From Paenibacillus tyrphae (GTDB lineage Bacteria; Bacillota; Bacilli; Paenibacillales; NBRC-103111), in assembly GCF_027925525.1 (NCBI RefSeq), contig NZ_BSDJ01000001.1, positions 248,001 through 312,000 of the forward strand: a DNA stretch of 64,000 bases, given 5' to 3'. The notes below the pieces were generated by a model that was given only the letters and a program-made list of their open reading frames with translations, searched no databases and was not told where the DNA came from. The position numbers and the translations under genes are program-made. This document shows, piece by piece, positions 42,580 through 50,406 of this stretch; position 1 is the stretch's first letter; each line of letters begins with the position of its first letter.

Positions 42580-44307
42580 ATGGGAAAGGCGCTGCTCGGT
42601 TATCAAGGAATCAAGCCGGTTCTCGTCCTCATGACCTTGCTGACTTTGGTGCAGAGCGCCGCCATCCTGGGTCAGGCGGTATGGCTGGCGGAGGTCGTCT
42701 CCGCCCTGTTTGCCGATACGCCGCTGCAGGAGCTGACAGGAAGCACGCTGCTGTTTCTGCTCGCATTTCTGCTCCGTCAGGCGACGGGACTCGTCCAGCA
42801 AAAGATCGCGTATCGCTATGCCGAAAAGACGGGCGCAAGCTTGCGCAAGCAACTGATGGAGAAGCTGTTCGAGCTCGGGCCCAGGTTCGCCAAAACGGAA
42901 GGCACGGGCAATCTGGTTACGCTGGTGCTGGACGGCATCTCGCGGTTCCGCACCTTTCTCGAACTGGTGATTCCTCGCATGCCTTCCGCGGGGGTAATCC
43001 CTGCGGTCGTGCTGGCGTACGTGTTCTGGCTCGATGCCGTATCGGGCGTCATTCTGCTCGTTACGATGCCGATTCTCATTGCGTTCATGATCTTGATCGG
43101 ACTCGCCGCGCGCAAGCAAATGCAGCAGCAGTGGCAGTCTTACCGCGTCTTGTCGAATCATTTTGTCGATTCGCTCCGCGGGCTGGAGACGCTGAAGGTG
43201 CTCGGCCGCAGCAGCTCGCACAGTGAGACGATCGGGCGGGTGAGCGACAAATACCGCTCGGCGACGATGCGCACCTTGCGCGTGGCATTCTTGTCGTCGT
43301 TTGCGCTCGATTTCTTCACCATGCTGTCCGTCGCCTCGGTAGCCGTCAGTTTGGGCCTGCGGCTGGTGAACGGCGACCTCATGTTGGTAACGGGGCTCAC
43401 GGTGCTTGTTTTGGCGCCGGAGTATTTCCTCCCCGTCCGCTTGGCGGGGGCCGATTACCATGCCACCTTGAACGGCAAAGAAGCCGGTGAGGCGATCCGG
43501 GCGATTCTGGATCGGCCGTCCGGGACCAAAGCCGCGCCCGAGCTTCCGGCTTCGTTCATCTGGGGCAGCGACAGCGAGCTGACGCTTTCCCGGATTCAGG
43601 TGCAGCATGAACCGGAAGCACCGTCATCGCTGCAGAACGTGTCCGGGCGAATCCGGGGCTTGCGGAAAATCGGCATCGTCGGCGAAAGCGGCGCAGGGAA
43701 ATCGACGCTGATCGACGTGCTGGGCGGTTTTCTGCATCCGACGGCCGGGAATATTGAACTTGACGGCTCCAAGGTTGGCTCCATGCACGCAGAGGCCTGG
43801 CTTAGCCAAACGACGTACATTCCGCAGCATCCGTATTTGTTCCACGGCTCTTTGGCGGACAATGTCCGCTTCTACGCTCCGGACGCGCCGCAGGAAGAAG
43901 TCGACCGGGCGATTGCCGCGGCCGGACTTGCCGAGCTCGTCGCCGGCTTGCCGGGCGGCAGCGAAGAAATCGTGGGCAATGGCGGGCGGCCGCTGAGCGG
44001 CGGGCAAGAGCAGCGTGTCGCCCTGGCCCGCGCTTTTCTAAGCCGGCGGCCGGTGATGCTGCTCGATGAGCCGACCGCCCATCTAGACATCGAGACGGAG
44101 TACGAGCTTAAAGAGACGATGCTTTCCTTGTTCGAGAATAAGCTGGTGTTTCTGGCGACCCACCGCTTGCACTGGATGCCGAATATGGACTGGATCATCG
44201 TCCTCGATCAAGGGCGTATCGCCGAAACCGGCACACACGAGGAATTATTGGCGAACAAAGGGATTTACTATGAATTGATCACATCGCAGCGGGAGGGGAT
44301 ATCATGA
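42580..44307 (+). CDS. cydD: Thiol/haem exporter ABC protein CydD
   Basis: A 575-aa ABC half-transporter (membrane domain about 1-310, nucleotide-binding domain about 325-575). It pairs with CydC to export cysteine/glutathione or handle haem for assembly of cytochrome bd. Walker A is GESGAGKST, the signature is LSGGQEQRVALARA and Walker B is VMLLDEPTAHLD. It starts 1 nt after cydB and overlaps cydC by 4 nt, giving the Gram-positive cydABDC arrangement. Confidence 0.93.
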   Translation: MGKALLGYQGIKPVLVLMTLLTLVQSAAILGQAVWLAEVVSALFADTPLQELTGSTLLFLLAFLLRQATGLVQQKIAYRYAEKTGASLRKQLMEKLFELGPRFAKTEGTGNLVTLVLDGISRFRTFLELVIPRMPSAGVIPAVVLAYVFWLDAVSGVILLVTMPILIAFMILIGLAARKQMQQQWQSYRVLSNHFVDSLRGLETLKVLGRSSSHSETIGRVSDKYRSATMRTLRVAFLSSFALDFFTMLSVASVAVSLGLRLVNGDLMLVTGLTVLVLAPEYFLPVRLAGADYHATLNGKEAGEAIRAILDRPSGTKAAPELPASFIWGSDSELTLSRIQVQHEPEAPSSLQNVSGRIRGLRKIGIVGESGAGKSTLIDVLGGFLHPTAGNIELDGSKVGSMHAEAWLSQTTYIPQHPYLFHGSLADNVRFYAPDAPQEEVDRAIAAAGLAELVAGLPGGSEEIVGNGGRPLSGGQEQRVALARAFLSRRPVMLLDEPTAHLDIETEYELKETMLSLFENKLVFLATHRLHWMPNMDWIIVLDQGRIAETGTHEELLANKGIYYELITSQREGIS

Positions 44308-46052
44308 AGCGGGAAGCTTGGCTGCGCCCGGAGTCGCGGGCCTTTTACTGGCGGTTCGCGGCGATTGTGGCATTAGGGGCGTTAACGGCCGGGTGCGCCG
44401 CTTCCCTGATGTTCACTTCCGGCTATCTCATCTCCAAGTCGGCACTGCGGCCGGAAAACATCTTGATGGTCTATGTCCCCATCGTCTTGGTCCGAACCTT
44501 CGGGACGAGCCGGGCGGTCGTGCACTACGTCGAACGTCTTGTCGGACACGATACGATCCTGCGTATGATCTCGCACTTGCGCGTCCGGCTGTACCGGCTG
44601 CTCGAACCGCAGGCGCTGTTCATCCGCTCCCGCTTCCGCACGGGCGACATGCTCGGCGTGCTGGCCGACGATATCGAGCATCTGCAAAACGTTTATCTGC
44701 GCATCGTGTTTCCGGGCGCGGCCGCTTTCATCGTGTTCGTGTTGTCGGTTGCGGCGCTGGGCTGCTTCGACGGAAGGTTCGCGCTGCTGATTGCCGTTTA
44801 TTTGTTAATTCTCGGCCTCTTGCTGCCTGTCGCTTCCTTAGCGGTCACGCGGAAGAACCATACGCTGATCAAGCGGCAGCGCGGCGGCCTGTATCGGAAG
44901 CTGACCGATGCGGTGCTCGGGATGAACGACTGGGTCGTCAGCGGGAGAGCGGCAAGCTTTATTCAAAGCTACGAAACGGACGAAGCGGAAATGGCGGGAG
45001 TGGAGCGGCGAACGAGCGATTGGACGCGGCGCAGAAATGCGATCGCCCAAGGGGTGGTCGGCTTGATGATCGTCTCTATGATCTACTGGGCGGGCCAGCA
45101 AGCGGCCGACCAGCAAATCGCCGCGACCTTGATCGCCGCCTTCGTGCTCGTCGTGTTCCCGGTGGCGGATGTGTTCCTCCCCCTTTCGGAGGCCGTGGAG
45201 AAGCTGCCGCAGTACCGGGAGTCGCTGAACCGGTTGTCGGGGATTGGTGAGCAGGTCGGCAACGCCCCTGCCCCGGTGCAAGACGACCGTAAGGCCGCGG
45301 CGGTCTGCACGACAGCGCATCTTCAAGTCGATAGCGCGTGCTATCAGTACGAGCCTGGAAGCCGGCGAGAAATCGACCGCGTATCTCTGGATCTTCCGCA
45401 AGGAAAGAAGATCGCGATCATTGGCCGCAGCGGCGCAGGCAAATCGACGTTGCTGAAGCTCATTCAGGGGGCGCTCGTCCCTACGGAAGGGCAAGTTACG
45501 GTGAACGGTATGCCGGCACATTCGCTTGGCGATGGCATCTCCGGCGTCATCTCGGTCTTGAACCAGAGTCCGCACCTGTTCGATACTTCGGTGGCGAACA
45601 ATATCCGGCTCGGGAAATCCGAAGCCTCGGACGAGGACATCCGCCTGGCCGCCAAGCTCGTCAAGCTGGACGCCCTGATCGAATCGCTGCCTGCAGGCTA
45701 TCGGACACCCATGCACGAAACGGGGCTGCGCTTTTCAGGCGGCGAACGTCAGCGGATCGCGCTTGCGCGCATCCTGCTGCAGAACACCCCGGTCGTGCTG
45801 CTCGACGAGCCGACGGTCGGCCTCGACCCCCGCACGGAGCGGGACTTGCTGGCCACGATTTTCGATACGCTGCGGGACAAATCCTTGATTTGGGTTACGC
45901 ACCATCTCGTCGGAGCCGAGCAAATGGACGAAATGATATTTATGGAAAACGGCCGCGTCGAAATGAGGGGCACGCACGCCGAACTCATGGAGCGCTATCC
46001 GCGCTATCGGAATTTATACCGTCTGGACCGGCCGGGCGAGCCGGTTCTATAA
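44304..46052 (+). CDS. cydC: Thiol/haem exporter ABC protein CydC
   Basis: A 582-aa half-transporter forming a heterodimer with CydD. The six-helix membrane domain (about 15-310) is followed by Walker A GRSGAGKST (about 379-387), signature FSGGERQRIALARI and Walker B VVLLDEPTVGLD. The H-loop reads WVTHHL. The final gene of the operon is followed by two hairpins. Conserved arrangement and tight overlaps mean all four genes are expressed together. Confidence 0.93.
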   Translation: MKREAWLRPESRAFYWRFAAIVALGALTAGCAASLMFTSGYLISKSALRPENILMVYVPIVLVRTFGTSRAVVHYVERLVGHDTILRMISHLRVRLYRLLEPQALFIRSRFRTGDMLGVLADDIEHLQNVYLRIVFPGAAAFIVFVLSVAALGCFDGRFALLIAVYLLILGLLLPVASLAVTRKNHTLIKRQRGGLYRKLTDAVLGMNDWVVSGRAASFIQSYETDEAEMAGVERRTSDWTRRRNAIAQGVVGLMIVSMIYWAGQQAADQQIAATLIAAFVLVVFPVADVFLPLSEAVEKLPQYRESLNRLSGIGEQVGNAPAPVQDDRKAAAVCTTAHLQVDSACYQYEPGSRREIDRVSLDLPQGKKIAIIGRSGAGKSTLLKLIQGALVPTEGQVTVNGMPAHSLGDGISGVISVLNQSPHLFDTSVANNIRLGKSEASDEDIRLAAKLVKLDALIESLPAGYRTPMHETGLRFSGGERQRIALARILLQNTPVVLLDEPTVGLDPRTERDLLATIFDTLRDKSLIWVTHHLVGAEQMDEMIFMENGRVEMRGTHAELMERYPRYRNLYRLDRPGEPVL

Positions 46053-46077
46053 TTCCAGCCCGCCTTAAAAGGCGGTG

Positions 46078-46115
46078 AGCTACCGCTGCTGACAGCCATT
46101 GTCGGTAGCTTTTTT
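46078..46115 (+). terminator. Rho-independent terminator of the cydABDC operon
   Basis: AGCTACCG (46078-46085) pairs with CGGTAGCT (46103-46110), followed by TTTTTT. A smaller CCGCC-TTAAAA-GGCGG hairpin lies just before it. Confidence 0.85.
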
Positions 46116-46165
46116 CATGCTTTCCATTGGGTATCTTCAACCGCTAAAACGATGAGCACAAAGAA

Positions 46166-46197
46166 AACAAGGACCACCTAAAAAGGTCGTCCTTGTT
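46166..46197. terminator. Second hairpin, probably bidirectional, downstream of cydC
   Basis: AACAAGGACCACC (46166-46178) pairs with GGTCGTCCTTGTT (46185-46197) with one mismatch around a 6-nt A-rich loop. A-rich before and CTT after; it may back up the cyd terminator or stop the minus-strand cold-protein transcript. Confidence 0.55.
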
Positions 46198-46282
46198 CTT
46201 AAAACGATGGGAAAGGGAGCCGTGACCGTTCGGATCTTCAGCTCTTGAGGAAAGCCTGCATGTATGGACATGCGGTCGCGGG

Positions 46283-46513
46283 CTACGAGATTTGTATGCC
46301 TTTCTTGAGCGACTTCAGGTCGCCATTCGGATTGACCAGCAAGGGCAGCATCTTCACACTACGAACCATCGGGGAGTGGCACTGCCGGCATACCGGCACA
46401 TCCTCGAACGCAAAGTTGTCCCGCATCCAGCCCTTACATCCTTCCTTGCTGCAAGACCAGATCGTCGTGTTTTCCTCAGGGATATCCTCTAACGATTTCT
46501 TTTGAAAGTTCAC
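46283..46513 (-). CDS. YdjO-like cold-inducible zinc-knuckle protein
   Basis: A 76-aa cytosolic protein resembling Bacillus YdjO. It has two Cys-x4-Cys/Cys-x2-Cys pairs (WSCSKEGCKGWMRDNF and VPVCRQCHSPM) that should bind one zinc ion, and the conserved GWMRDNFAFE core. GTG 46513 is the start because GGGAGGGG precedes it by 6 nt and the upstream frame is unlike the family. It lies just downstream of a CspB-type gene on the same strand, in line with cold induction. Confidence 0.8.
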   Translation of the reverse strand: MNFQKKSLEDIPEENTTIWSCSKEGCKGWMRDNFAFEDVPVCRQCHSPMVRSVKMLPLLVNPNGDLKSLKKGIQIS

Positions 46514-46550
46514 AGTTAACCCCTCCCTTGATTTAAAAACCCTTGATCCT

Positions 46551-46586
46551 AAAAAAACTGCCCTCAACACAAGTTAAGGGCAGTTT
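46551..46586 (-). terminator. Rho-independent terminator of the cold-shock gene
   Basis: On the minus strand AAACTGCCCT pairs with AGGGCAGTTT (plus 46555-46586) and is followed by seven T. It lies 14 nt after the csp stop and before the YdjO-like gene, which must read through it or have its own promoter. Confidence 0.85.
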
Positions 46587-46599
46587 GCTTGGGCTTACA

Positions 46600-46800
46600 T
46601 TACAGCTTTACAACATTTTCGGCTTGCGGTCCGCGGTTGCCTTGTACCACATTGAATGTGACACGCTGGCCTTCATCCAACGATTTGAAGCCGTCACCTG
46701 TAATCGCGCTGAAATGCACGAATACGTCGCCGCCGCCTTCCGTTTCGATAAAGCCAAAACCCTTGTCGGCATTAAACCATTTTACTGTACCTGTTTGCAT
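46600..46800 (-). CDS. Cold-shock protein, CspB/CspD family
   Basis: A 66-aa single OB-fold RNA chaperone. RNP1 is KGFGFIE (about 14-20) and RNP2 is DVFVHF (about 25-30). Length and sequence are typical of Bacillus-type Csp proteins that bind single-stranded nucleic acid and melt mRNA structure in the cold. AGGTCATACG precedes ATG 46800. A 13-bp hairpin 57 nt upstream on its leader suggests post-transcriptional control. Confidence 0.93.
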   Translation of the reverse strand: MQTGTVKWFNADKGFGFIETEGGGDVFVHFSAITGDGFKSLDEGQRVTFNVVQGNRGPQAENVVKL

Positions 46801-46856
46801 CGTATGACCTCCAAAATTTGTTTAACATGTATTTTTTATCCTTCAAAGAAATAAAA

Positions 46857-46916
46857 AATTCACATATTGAAAAAGGTTCCATCACACAAATGATAACCCT
46901 TTACAATATGTGAATT
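46857..46916 (-). promoter_or_regulatory. Long hairpin in the cold-shock gene leader
   Basis: AATTCACATATTG (46857-46869) pairs perfectly with CAATATGTGAATT (46904-46916), with an additional AAAGG/CCTTT pair inside. It lies 57-116 nt upstream of the csp start codon, probably in its untranslated leader. Cold-shock leaders are known to refold with temperature; whether this one does is inference. Confidence 0.5.
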
Positions 46917-47060
46917 CACAGGTCAACTTTATGATTAACTTAAGCTTACCATAATTAGATCCAAAAGACAAGTTTGTTACCGGAAGTAAAGTTAAAAAAA
47001 GTAAATGCCCGTTAAGCTCGGGGCAGCCGAGTTGAAGGACGAGTTTTACGGATTCTTAAC

Positions 47061-47089
47061 TTGACCCTACGCCGGATTGCCCTTATAGT
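47061..47089 (+). promoter_or_regulatory. Sigma-A-type promoter of the SorC-family regulator
   Basis: TTGACC (47061-47066) and TATAGT (47084-47089) are exactly 17 bp apart. The implied transcription start near 47096 argues that translation begins at ATG 47134 rather than the ATG at 47098. Confidence 0.75.
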
Positions 47090-47133
47090 TACTACAAATG
47101 TATGAGGTGAGAACAAATGTTAGGCGGTCGTTC

Positions 47134-48084
47134 ATGTTAAATTCCGAGGAAAAAAAGCTCATCGTGAAAATCGCGAAGCTGTATTATTTTGAAGCTTGGA
47201 CCCAGGAAAAAATTGCGGTGAAATTCGGCATTTCACGGCCCGCCGTCTCCAAGCTGCTCCAGAAGGGACGCGACGAAGGCGTCGTGGAAATTCTCATTCA
47301 TGACGATACGCTGGAAACCGGCGATCTGGAGAAGGAAATCGAAGCGGCCTTCGACCTCAAGCAAGCGATCGTTGTGCCTACGCGCGACTTGAAGCAGGAG
47401 CTGGTCTACAGCACGGTCGGCAAAGCGGCGGCCGGCTTTGTGCTCAAGGCGATGAAGCAGGCCGAGCGCATCGGCGTATCGTGGGGAACGACGCTGTTCC
47501 ACGTCGTGAAAGAATTTCCTTTTGAAAAGAAAGAGAACCTCAAGATCGTTCCGCTTGTCGGCGGGATGGGCAACGACAAGACCGAAATTCATTCTAACCA
47601 AATTGCGTACGAGCTGTCCAAGAAACTGGGCGTAAAATGCGAATCGCTGTATGCTCCTGCGGTGGTGGAAACCGAGGAGCTGCGGGATAAAATCGTCGAG
47701 CTGCCGAACATTTCTTCCGTTCTGGAGGAGGGCAAGCAAATCGATCTGGCACTGGTCGGCATCGGGAATCCGTTTGCCCTGTCGACCATGGAACAAATCG
47801 GCTACTTGAACCAAGAGGTGCTGCTGCAATTGAAGGCCTTGAACGCGGTGGCCGATATTAATTCCCGCTTTATTGATCAAGACGGGGCCCTTTGCAACCA
47901 CCCTATCAACAATAAAGTGATCGGCATCGAGCTGGAGCATCTGAAAGCCGTAAAGCTGGTAATCGCCATCGCGGTCGGACTACACAAGGTGGACAGCATC
48001 CTTGCTGCGCTGAAAGGCAAGTACGTGCATGTGCTGATCACCGACGAGCCGACCGCATCCAGCCTCGCCGCGAAGTTAAAATAG
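47134..48084 (+). CDS. SorC/DeoR family sugar-binding transcriptional regulator
   Basis: A 316-aa repressor or activator. The HTH at about 12-50 (KIAKLYYFEAWTQEKIAVKFGISRPAVSKLLQKG) is followed by the SorC sugar-binding domain (about 60-316) with the phospho-sugar loop GVSWGTTL near 122 and the end ITDEPTASSLAAKL. Effectors in the family are phosphorylated sugars. The gene is not next to gapA, so it is not an obvious CggR. ATG 47134 has AGGCGG upstream and fits the mapped promoter. The following small CxxC gene may be co-transcribed. Confidence 0.88.
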   Translation: MLNSEEKKLIVKIAKLYYFEAWTQEKIAVKFGISRPAVSKLLQKGRDEGVVEILIHDDTLETGDLEKEIEAAFDLKQAIVVPTRDLKQELVYSTVGKAAAGFVLKAMKQAERIGVSWGTTLFHVVKEFPFEKKENLKIVPLVGGMGNDKTEIHSNQIAYELSKKLGVKCESLYAPAVVETEELRDKIVELPNISSVLEEGKQIDLALVGIGNPFALSTMEQIGYLNQEVLLQLKALNAVADINSRFIDQDGALCNHPINNKVIGIELEHLKAVKLVIAIAVGLHKVDSILAALKGKYVHVLITDEPTASSLAAKLK

Positions 48085-48127
48085 AACCTTGATCGCAGCC
48101 GAACGAACCGGCAACGGAGGGAGCCTC

Positions 48128-48466
48128 ATGAAAGAAACCCGGCTTGAAACTTTTCTGCACTGTAATGATTGCAAGCAAGAGCAGGATCATGTGATCAGTT
48201 ACCTGAACAAACGGATCTCCGAGATTGAGTGTCAGGCATGCCATCGGCGGCTTTCCATGCAGATCGATCTTTCGCACGAGCTGTACGACGAGCTGTTTAC
48301 CAGAATCCGCACCAAGCCCGCCCGAATGACCGAAGAGTACAGGCGTCATGTCAGTCAGTTTCTGCTCACGCTTCCGGCCAGGGTCGCCAGCAAGCCTTAC
48401 CGGGTGTACCGGGAATGGAAGGAAATCCGCGGCTTTTTCCATAAGTATCGGGTAAGGAAAGGCTGA
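48128..48466 (+). CDS. Small conserved CxxC protein of unknown function
   Basis: A 112-aa protein starting at ATG 48128 behind GGAGGGA. Two CxxC motifs (LHCNDCKQEQDH and IECQACHRRL) probably bind zinc, giving a rubredoxin-like knuckle in the first 45 residues. The rest is helical and basic (RVYREWKEIRGFFHKYRVRKG). I recognise it only as a protein type found in Bacillales; no function is established. It lies 43 nt after the SorC-family gene and before a bidirectional terminator. Confidence 0.75.
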   Translation: MKETRLETFLHCNDCKQEQDHVISYLNKRISEIECQACHRRLSMQIDLSHELYDELFTRIRTKPARMTEEYRRHVSQFLLTLPARVASKPYRVYREWKEIRGFFHKYRVRKG

Positions 48467-48500
48467 CTCGGCTGCCATGTTATTCCCATATCCATACAAA

Positions 48501-48544
48501 GAAGAAACCTTCAACCCGCGAAAGCGGATTGAAGGTTTCTTCTA
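48501..48544. terminator. Bidirectional terminator
   Basis: AGAAGAAACCTTCAA (48501-48515) is perfectly complementary to TTGAAGGTTTCTTCT (48530-48544). It separates the small CxxC gene from the converging HAD gene and can stop both. Confidence 0.85.
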
Positions 48545-48554
48545 TATATACTGC

Positions 48555-49334
48555 CTACAACAAGCCCACAAGCCCAAGCCCATACGCAATACCGTCATGA
48601 CCGACATCCTTTGTAATATAACGCGCCACTTTTTTCACGGATTCCGGCGAGTTCCCCATCGCCACGCTGTGGCCGACATATCGAAGCATCTCCAGATCGT
48701 TCAGGTTGTCGCCGAAGGCGTACACCTGCTCTCGCCTGAAGCCGAGCCTATCGATGAACCGCTCAATGCCCTGCGCTTTGGAGCCGCCGAAGGGAAGCAC
48801 ATCCATGGACAGCCGGTGCCAACGGACAAAGTCCAGCTTCCGGAACCGCTCGATGTAGCCGGATTCGTCCTGCTCGGTGCAGAACAGCATCGTTTGATAA
48901 ATGTCCCGGTCCGCGTAAAAATGCGGATCGTATTCGGGATGGGGATACTGCAGCGTCCCGATGCTTTCCTCGACGTACGGATGACGCCTGCTGCTGCTTC
49001 TCATGCCTTCATCGTCCAAATAAACGAGCGGATGACCTTGCTGCAGCGCGTATTCGGATAACGAACGGATGACCTCCGTCGGAATCGGATTGGTATAAAT
49101 CAGCTTGCCGTGCAGCATCACATATTGGCCGTTGAAGCCGACGAAGGAATCGATGCCGAGCTCGCGGCGCAAAGGCTCAAGCATGAATGGAGAGCGGCCT
49201 GTCGCAAAAGCGACCTCATGCCCCGCCTCCTTCAGCGCAAGGATGGCTTCCTTCGCGGAAGCAGGCAGCCGCTTGTCATGATCCAGCAAGGTCCCGTCGA
49301 TATCAAAAAAAATCATGCTTCGCGTTCGGGTCAC
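48555..49334 (-). CDS. HAD-superfamily hydrolase, Cof/YidA type
   Basis: A 259-aa phosphatase acting on small phosphorylated metabolites. The HAD motifs are I DIDGTL (FFDIDGTLLDHD, near 10-20), II ATGRS, III Lys in GGSKAQGIERF, and IV GDNLNDLEML. The cap is the type IIB form. GTG 49334 is chosen because GAGGT lies 6 nt upstream; the ATG at 49316 has no ribosome site. It follows the Fbp-type operon by 25 nt on the same strand and may be co-transcribed. Confidence 0.87.
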   Translation of the reverse strand: MTRTRSMIFFDIDGTLLDHDKRLPASAKEAILALKEAGHEVAFATGRSPFMLEPLRRELGIDSFVGFNGQYVMLHGKLIYTNPIPTEVIRSLSEYALQQGHPLVYLDDEGMRSSSRRHPYVEESIGTLQYPHPEYDPHFYADRDIYQTMLFCTEQDESGYIERFRKLDFVRWHRLSMDVLPFGGSKAQGIERFIDRLGFRREQVYAFGDNLNDLEMLRYVGHSVAMGNSPESVKKVARYITKDVGHDGIAYGLGLVGLL

Positions 49335-49359
49335 ATCAACACCTCGGTGCAGTAAAATT

Positions 49360-50406
49360 CTATAGCTGTTCTTCCGCCGGTAAATGGAGAGAGACCTTCT
49401 CGTGCAGTTGAAATGGCAGCGGCGAGCTGATCTCCCATTGACCGTCCTCGGACCGGACATGGTAATGAAATTCTTTTCCTTGAAACTGCACGTTCATCAC
49501 TTCTCCCGTAATCCCGGCTTGCTCCAAAGAACCGAGCTTGAACTGATCGGGCCGGACCGGGTACATGCCGCACGACTTGAAATAATCGGCGACACGGCCG
49601 CCCTGCCACTGAACGGTACCGTCCGAGCCTATCGGCACAAAGCTGTCGCGGTTCCAGCGTCCACGGACCATGTTGGCCTTCGACACGAACTTCGCGACAA
49701 ATTCGGTTTCCGGGCGCAAGTAAATGTCCTGCGGCGTCCCGATCTGCTCGATGCATCCGTCCTTCATCACGACGATTCGGTCGGCCATGGCGAGCGCTTC
49801 GCCCTGATCGTGCGTCACGTACACGATGGCCGTTCCGGTCTGGCGGTGAATCGCTTGAATCTCGCGGCGCATATCCATGCGCAGCATCGCATCCAAGCTG
49901 CTGAGCGGCTCGTCCATCAGCAGCAGCGACGGCTCCGCCGCAATCGCACGGGCAATCGCCACCCGCTGCTTCTGCCCGCCGGACAGCTCGTGCGGCATGC
50001 GGTCGCCGTGCTGCGCCAAGCCGACCATCTGGAGCACGCTCGCAATCCGTTCCTGCTCCCTCTCGCGAATATACGACGGAGTTTCCTTATGATGGCGGAT
50101 CGGAAACCGGATATGCTCCGTCACATTCATATGCGGCCACAGGGCAAAAGCCTGAAACACCATGCCGATTCTCCGCTTCTCCGGCGGCAGGCTGAAGCCC
50201 GGCTTCGCGACCGTCGTCCGGTTCATTCGGATCTCCCCGGCGGTCGGCTGCTCGAAGCCCGCGAGCATGCGCAGCAGCGTCGTTTTGCCGCAGCCGGAAG
50301 GACCGAGAATGGCGACGAACTCGCCTTTTTCTATCGTTAAATTCAATGGCTTTAGCGCCTGAAAGGCTCCGAACGTTTTGCTGACTTCCACTAATTGAAT
50401 GCTCAT
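49360..50406 (-). CDS. ABC transporter ATP-binding protein, FbpC/PotA type
   Basis: A 348-aa importer ATPase. Walker A is GPSGCGKTT, the signature LSGGQKQRVAIARA, Walker B LLLMDEPLSSLD and H-loop VTHDQ. A C-terminal OB-like TOBE domain occupies about 240-348 (KANMVRGRWNRDSFVPIGSDG). It energises the Fbp-type permease whose stop overlaps its ATG by 4 nt. AAGGAG lies 10 nt upstream. The substrate is likely ferric iron, a phosphonate or another small anion. Confidence 0.9.
   Translation of the reverse strand: MSIQLVEVSKTFGAFQALKPLNLTIEKGEFVAILGPSGCGKTTLLRMLAGFEQPTAGEIRMNRTTVAKPGFSLPPEKRRIGMVFQAFALWPHMNVTEHIRFPIRHHKETPSYIREREQERIASVLQMVGLAQHGDRMPHELSGGQKQRVAIARAIAAEPSLLLMDEPLSSLDAMLRMDMRREIQAIHRQTGTAIVYVTHDQGEALAMADRIVVMKDGCIEQIGTPQDIYLRPETEFVAKFVSKANMVRGRWNRDSFVPIGSDGTVQWQGGRVADYFKSCGMYPVRPDQFKLGSLEQAGITGEVMNVQFQGKEFHYHVRSEDGQWEISSPLPFQLHEKVSLHLPAEEQL

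Noticed and set aside
46245-46505. Plus-strand ORF over the YdjO-like gene
   Set aside because: Antisense to a gene with conserved cysteine motifs and a good ribosome site.
47098-47133. Upstream ATG 47098 as start of the SorC-family regulator
   Set aside because: It would lie only 1-3 nt from the predicted transcription start and adds 12 residues unlike the family; ATG 47134 has a ribosome site.
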